Positions 5,863 through 7,927 of a DNA stretch of 7,927 nt are shown piece after piece. Within the stretch, counting starts at the first letter, position 1. Each line of letters starts with the position of its first letter. The notes under the pieces are model-generated. The model did no database searches, was not told where the DNA came from, and was given only the letters and a program-made list of their open reading frames with translations. Both the position numbers and the translations under genes were made by a program. This stretch comes from Kineosphaera sp039812485 (GTDB lineage: Bacteria; Actinomycetota; Actinomycetes; Actinomycetales; Dermatophilaceae), in the NCBI GenBank assembly GCA_039812485.1, contig JBDIAP010000165.1:1-7927 (forward strand), written 5' to 3'.

Positions 5863-7905
5863 TCAGCGCAGGAAGGCCGCGGCGACCCCGGCGTCGACGG
5901 GCACGAGCAGTCCGGTCGTGTGGGTCAGATCGCCGCCGGTCAGGGCGAAGACGGCGTTGGCGACGTGCTCGGGCAGCACCTCGCGACCCAGGATCGTGCG
6001 CCGGGCATAGAAGGCACCGAGCTCGGACTCCTCGACGCCGTAGACCGCAGCGCGCGAGGCCCCCCAGCCGCCGGCGAAGATGCCCGAGCCGCGCACGACC
6101 CCGTCGGGGTTGACGCCGTTGACGCGGATGCCGTGCGCCCCGAGCTCGACGGCGAGCAGCCGCACCTGGTGGGCCTGGTCGGCCTTCGTCGCCGAGTAGG
6201 CGACGTTGTTGGGCCCGGCGACAACGGCGTTCTTGCTGGCGATGTAGACGATGTCGCCGCCCATCCCCTGGCGGGTCATGACGCGAGCGGTCTCGCGGGA
6301 GACGAGGAAGCTGCCCTTGGCCATGACGTCGTGCTGGCGGTCCCAGTCGGCGACGGTCGTCTCCAGGAGCGGCTTGCTCAGCGACAGCCCGGCGTTGTTG
6401 ACGACGAGGTCGACGCCGCCGAAGGCGAGCACCCCGGCCTGCACCGCAGCGGCGACGGCCGCCTCGTCGCTGACGTCGACGGCCACGCCGATCGCCACGT
6501 CGACCCCGCCGAGGTCGGCGGCGACCTCCCGCGCCGTGCCGAGGTCGAGGTCGGCGACGACGACGCAGGCCCCCTCGGCGGCCAGGCGCCGCGCGGTGGC
6601 CAGGCCGATGCCCGAGGCGGCGCCGGTCACCAGGGCGATGCGGGCGGCGAGCGGCTTGGGCTTCGGCATCCGCGCGAGCTTGGCCTCCTCGAGCGCCCAG
6701 TATTCGATGCGGAACTTCTCGCGCTCGTCGATCGGGGCGTAGGTCGAGACGGCCTCGGCCCCGCGCATGACGTTGATCGCGTTGACGTAGAACTCCCCCG
6801 CCACGCGCGCGGTCTGCTTGGTCGCCCCGAAGGAGAACATGCCGACGCCGGGCACGAGCACGATCGCCGGGTCGGCCCCGCGCATCGGCGGCGAGTCCGG
6901 CTGTGCGTGGCGCTCGTAGTAGGCCGCGTAGTCGCGGCGGTAGGCGGTGTGCAGCTCGCGCAGGCGGGTCTCGCACTCCTCCAGGGACGCCGAGGCCGGC
7001 AGGTCGAGGACGAGCGGCGTCACCTTCGTGCGCAGGAAGTGGTCGGGGCAGGACGTGCCGAGCTGCGCGAGCGGCGCGAGCTTGGCGCGGGCGACGAAGT
7101 CGAGCACGACCCGTGAGTCGGTGAAGTGGCCGACCTGCGGCTTGTCGGTGCTGGCCAGGCCGCGGAGCAGCGGGAAGAGGGCCGCGGCGCGCTCGTGCCG
7201 CTCCCGCTGCGGGAGTGGCTCGCGGCCGGGGACGACCGGGCCGAACGGCTCGGGATCGCCGTGGGCGTCGAGGTAGGCCTGCGCGGTCTCGATGATGTGC
7301 ATCGAGTTCTCCTCGGCCTCCTGCGAGCTCGCACCCCACGCGGTGATGCCGTGGCCGCCGAGGATGCAGCCGATCGCGTCGGGGTGTTCGCGCTGGACCT
7401 GCGCGATGTCGAGGCCCAGCTGGAAGCCGGGGCGGCGCCACGGCACCCAGGCGACGCGCTCACCGAAGATCTCCTTGGTCAACCGCTCCCCGTCGACACT
7501 GGTCGCCAGGGCGATTCCGGCGTCGGGGTGGAGGTGGTCGACGTGGTCGGCGTCGAGCAGGCCGTGCATGGCGGTGTCGATGCTCGGGGCCGCGCCGCCC
7601 TTGCCGTGCAGGCAGTAGTCGAACGCGGCGACCATCTCGTCCTCGCGCTCGGCGCCGGGATAGACGCCGACGAGCGCCCGCATGCGATCCAGCCGCAGGC
7701 AGGCCAGGCCCGCCGGTCGCAGCGTGCCGAGGTCGCCGCCCGATCCCTTGACCCACATCAGGTCGACCTGCTCCCCCGTCGCGGGGTCGAGCCCGCGGCC
7801 CTTGGCGGAGGTGTTGCCGCCCGCGTAGTTGGTGACCTCCGGCCGCGACCCGAGGCGGTGCGAGCGGTCGAGCAGGTCGAGCACGGGCTGCGGCTGATCG
7901 GTCAT
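5863..7905 (-). CDS. rhaEW: Bifunctional rhamnulose-1-phosphate aldolase / L-lactaldehyde dehydrogenase (class II aldolase-SDR fusion)
   Basis: A 680-residue cytoplasmic fusion enzyme, full length for the family (Bacillus YuxG-like, RhaD_aldol-ADH). Residues 1 to about 415 are a class II aldolase/adducin-type domain: NYAGGNTSAKG (26-36), VKGSGGDL (52-59), the zinc-binding HLH at 124-126 with a third His in GGHG (H185), CPDHFLRTK (286-294) and VLVPGVGMFSFG (349-360). Residues 420-680 are a short-chain dehydrogenase: TGAASGIG cofactor loop (427-434), NNAG (503-506), catalytic Ser557, and Tyr570-x-x-x-Lys574. The aldolase half splits rhamnulose-1-phosphate into DHAP and L-lactaldehyde; the SDR half is taken to oxidise lactaldehyde to lactate with NAD, avoiding release of a toxic aldehyde. 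All key residues are intact. ATG 7905 has GAGGA a few bases upstream. Isomerase and kinase genes are not in the window. The symbol follows the aldolase (E) plus dehydrogenase (W) usage; rhaD is also used. A related deoxysugar phosphate is a possible alternative substrate. Confidence 0.92.
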   Translation of the reverse strand: MTDQPQPVLDLLDRSHRLGSRPEVTNYAGGNTSAKGRGLDPATGEQVDLMWVKGSGGDLGTLRPAGLACLRLDRMRALVGVYPGAEREDEMVAAFDYCLHGKGGAAPSIDTAMHGLLDADHVDHLHPDAGIALATSVDGERLTKEIFGERVAWVPWRRPGFQLGLDIAQVQREHPDAIGCILGGHGITAWGASSQEAEENSMHIIETAQAYLDAHGDPEPFGPVVPGREPLPQRERHERAAALFPLLRGLASTDKPQVGHFTDSRVVLDFVARAKLAPLAQLGTSCPDHFLRTKVTPLVLDLPASASLEECETRLRELHTAYRRDYAAYYERHAQPDSPPMRGADPAIVLVPGVGMFSFGATKQTARVAGEFYVNAINVMRGAEAVSTYAPIDEREKFRIEYWALEEAKLARMPKPKPLAARIALVTGAASGIGLATARRLAAEGACVVVADLDLGTAREVAADLGGVDVAIGVAVDVSDEAAVAAAVQAGVLAFGGVDLVVNNAGLSLSKPLLETTVADWDRQHDVMAKGSFLVSRETARVMTRQGMGGDIVYIASKNAVVAGPNNVAYSATKADQAHQVRLLAVELGAHGIRVNGVNPDGVVRGSGIFAGGWGASRAAVYGVEESELGAFYARRTILGREVLPEHVANAVFALTGGDLTHTTGLLVPVDAGVAAAFLR

Positions 7906-7927
7906 GACGTCCTCGTCTGTGGCTCGC

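Noticed and set aside
5239..7116. 625-residue plus-strand open frame across the ROK and aldolase/SDR genes
   Set aside because: It runs over two strongly supported minus-strand genes, and its composition is that of a codon-bias shadow with no conserved motif.
5621..7441. 606-residue minus-strand open frame inside the aldolase/SDR gene, in another frame
   Set aside because: Arg/Pro/Ala-rich out-of-frame shadow; the true frame has intact aldolase and SDR catalytic motifs.
1..7927. Mobile element, phage, CRISPR or defence system
   Set aside because: No transposase, integrase, repeat array, terminal inverted repeats or compositional break was found; all genes look chromosomal and metabolic or envelope-related.

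Overview
The window is high-GC DNA with strong G/C third-position bias. Its gene families are an exported coiled-coil cell-envelope protein, a DUF3352 protein, a LiaF-like FGD-repeat protein, a ROK regulator and an aldolase/SDR fusion. Together these point to a chromosomal segment of an actinobacterium, possibly a Micrococcales-type soil organism; the genus cannot be fixed from the sequence. There are no tRNA or rRNA genes, IS elements, phage genes or CRISPR arrays. Coding density is high and no gene-free stretch exceeds about 230 bases.

Layout. Positions 1-245 (minus) hold the first 81 codons of an exported coiled-coil protein that runs off the left edge. A 208-base divergent intergenic region separates it from a plus-strand membrane-anchored DUF3352 protein (454-2064). 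That gene ends at a perfect 19-bp hairpin (2079-2119), which it shares with a convergent minus-strand gene (2154-2741) encoding a small protein with five F-G/S-D beta repeats. Everything from there to the right edge is on the minus strand. In transcription order (right to left) it is a bifunctional rhamnulose-1-phosphate aldolase/lactaldehyde dehydrogenase (5863-7905), a ROK-family repressor (4548-5726) and a 12-TM sugar porter of the XylE type (2971-4428).

The right half reads as an L-rhamnose (or related 6-deoxyhexose) utilisation module. The porter would import the sugar. Isomerase and kinase, not in this window and perhaps beyond position 7927, would make rhamnulose-1-phosphate. The fusion enzyme would cleave it to DHAP and L-lactaldehyde and oxidise the latter to lactate. 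The ROK protein is the obvious candidate local regulator, and a perfect 15-bp palindrome (4489-4503) between its gene and the transporter gene is the obvious candidate operator. The left half is unrelated cell-envelope and hypothetical genes.

No radically new system is evident. The most useful leads are the ROK regulator linked to a rhamnose-type enzyme, the operator-like palindrome, two promoter-like elements placed for leaderless translation, and the stripped-down FGD-repeat protein.
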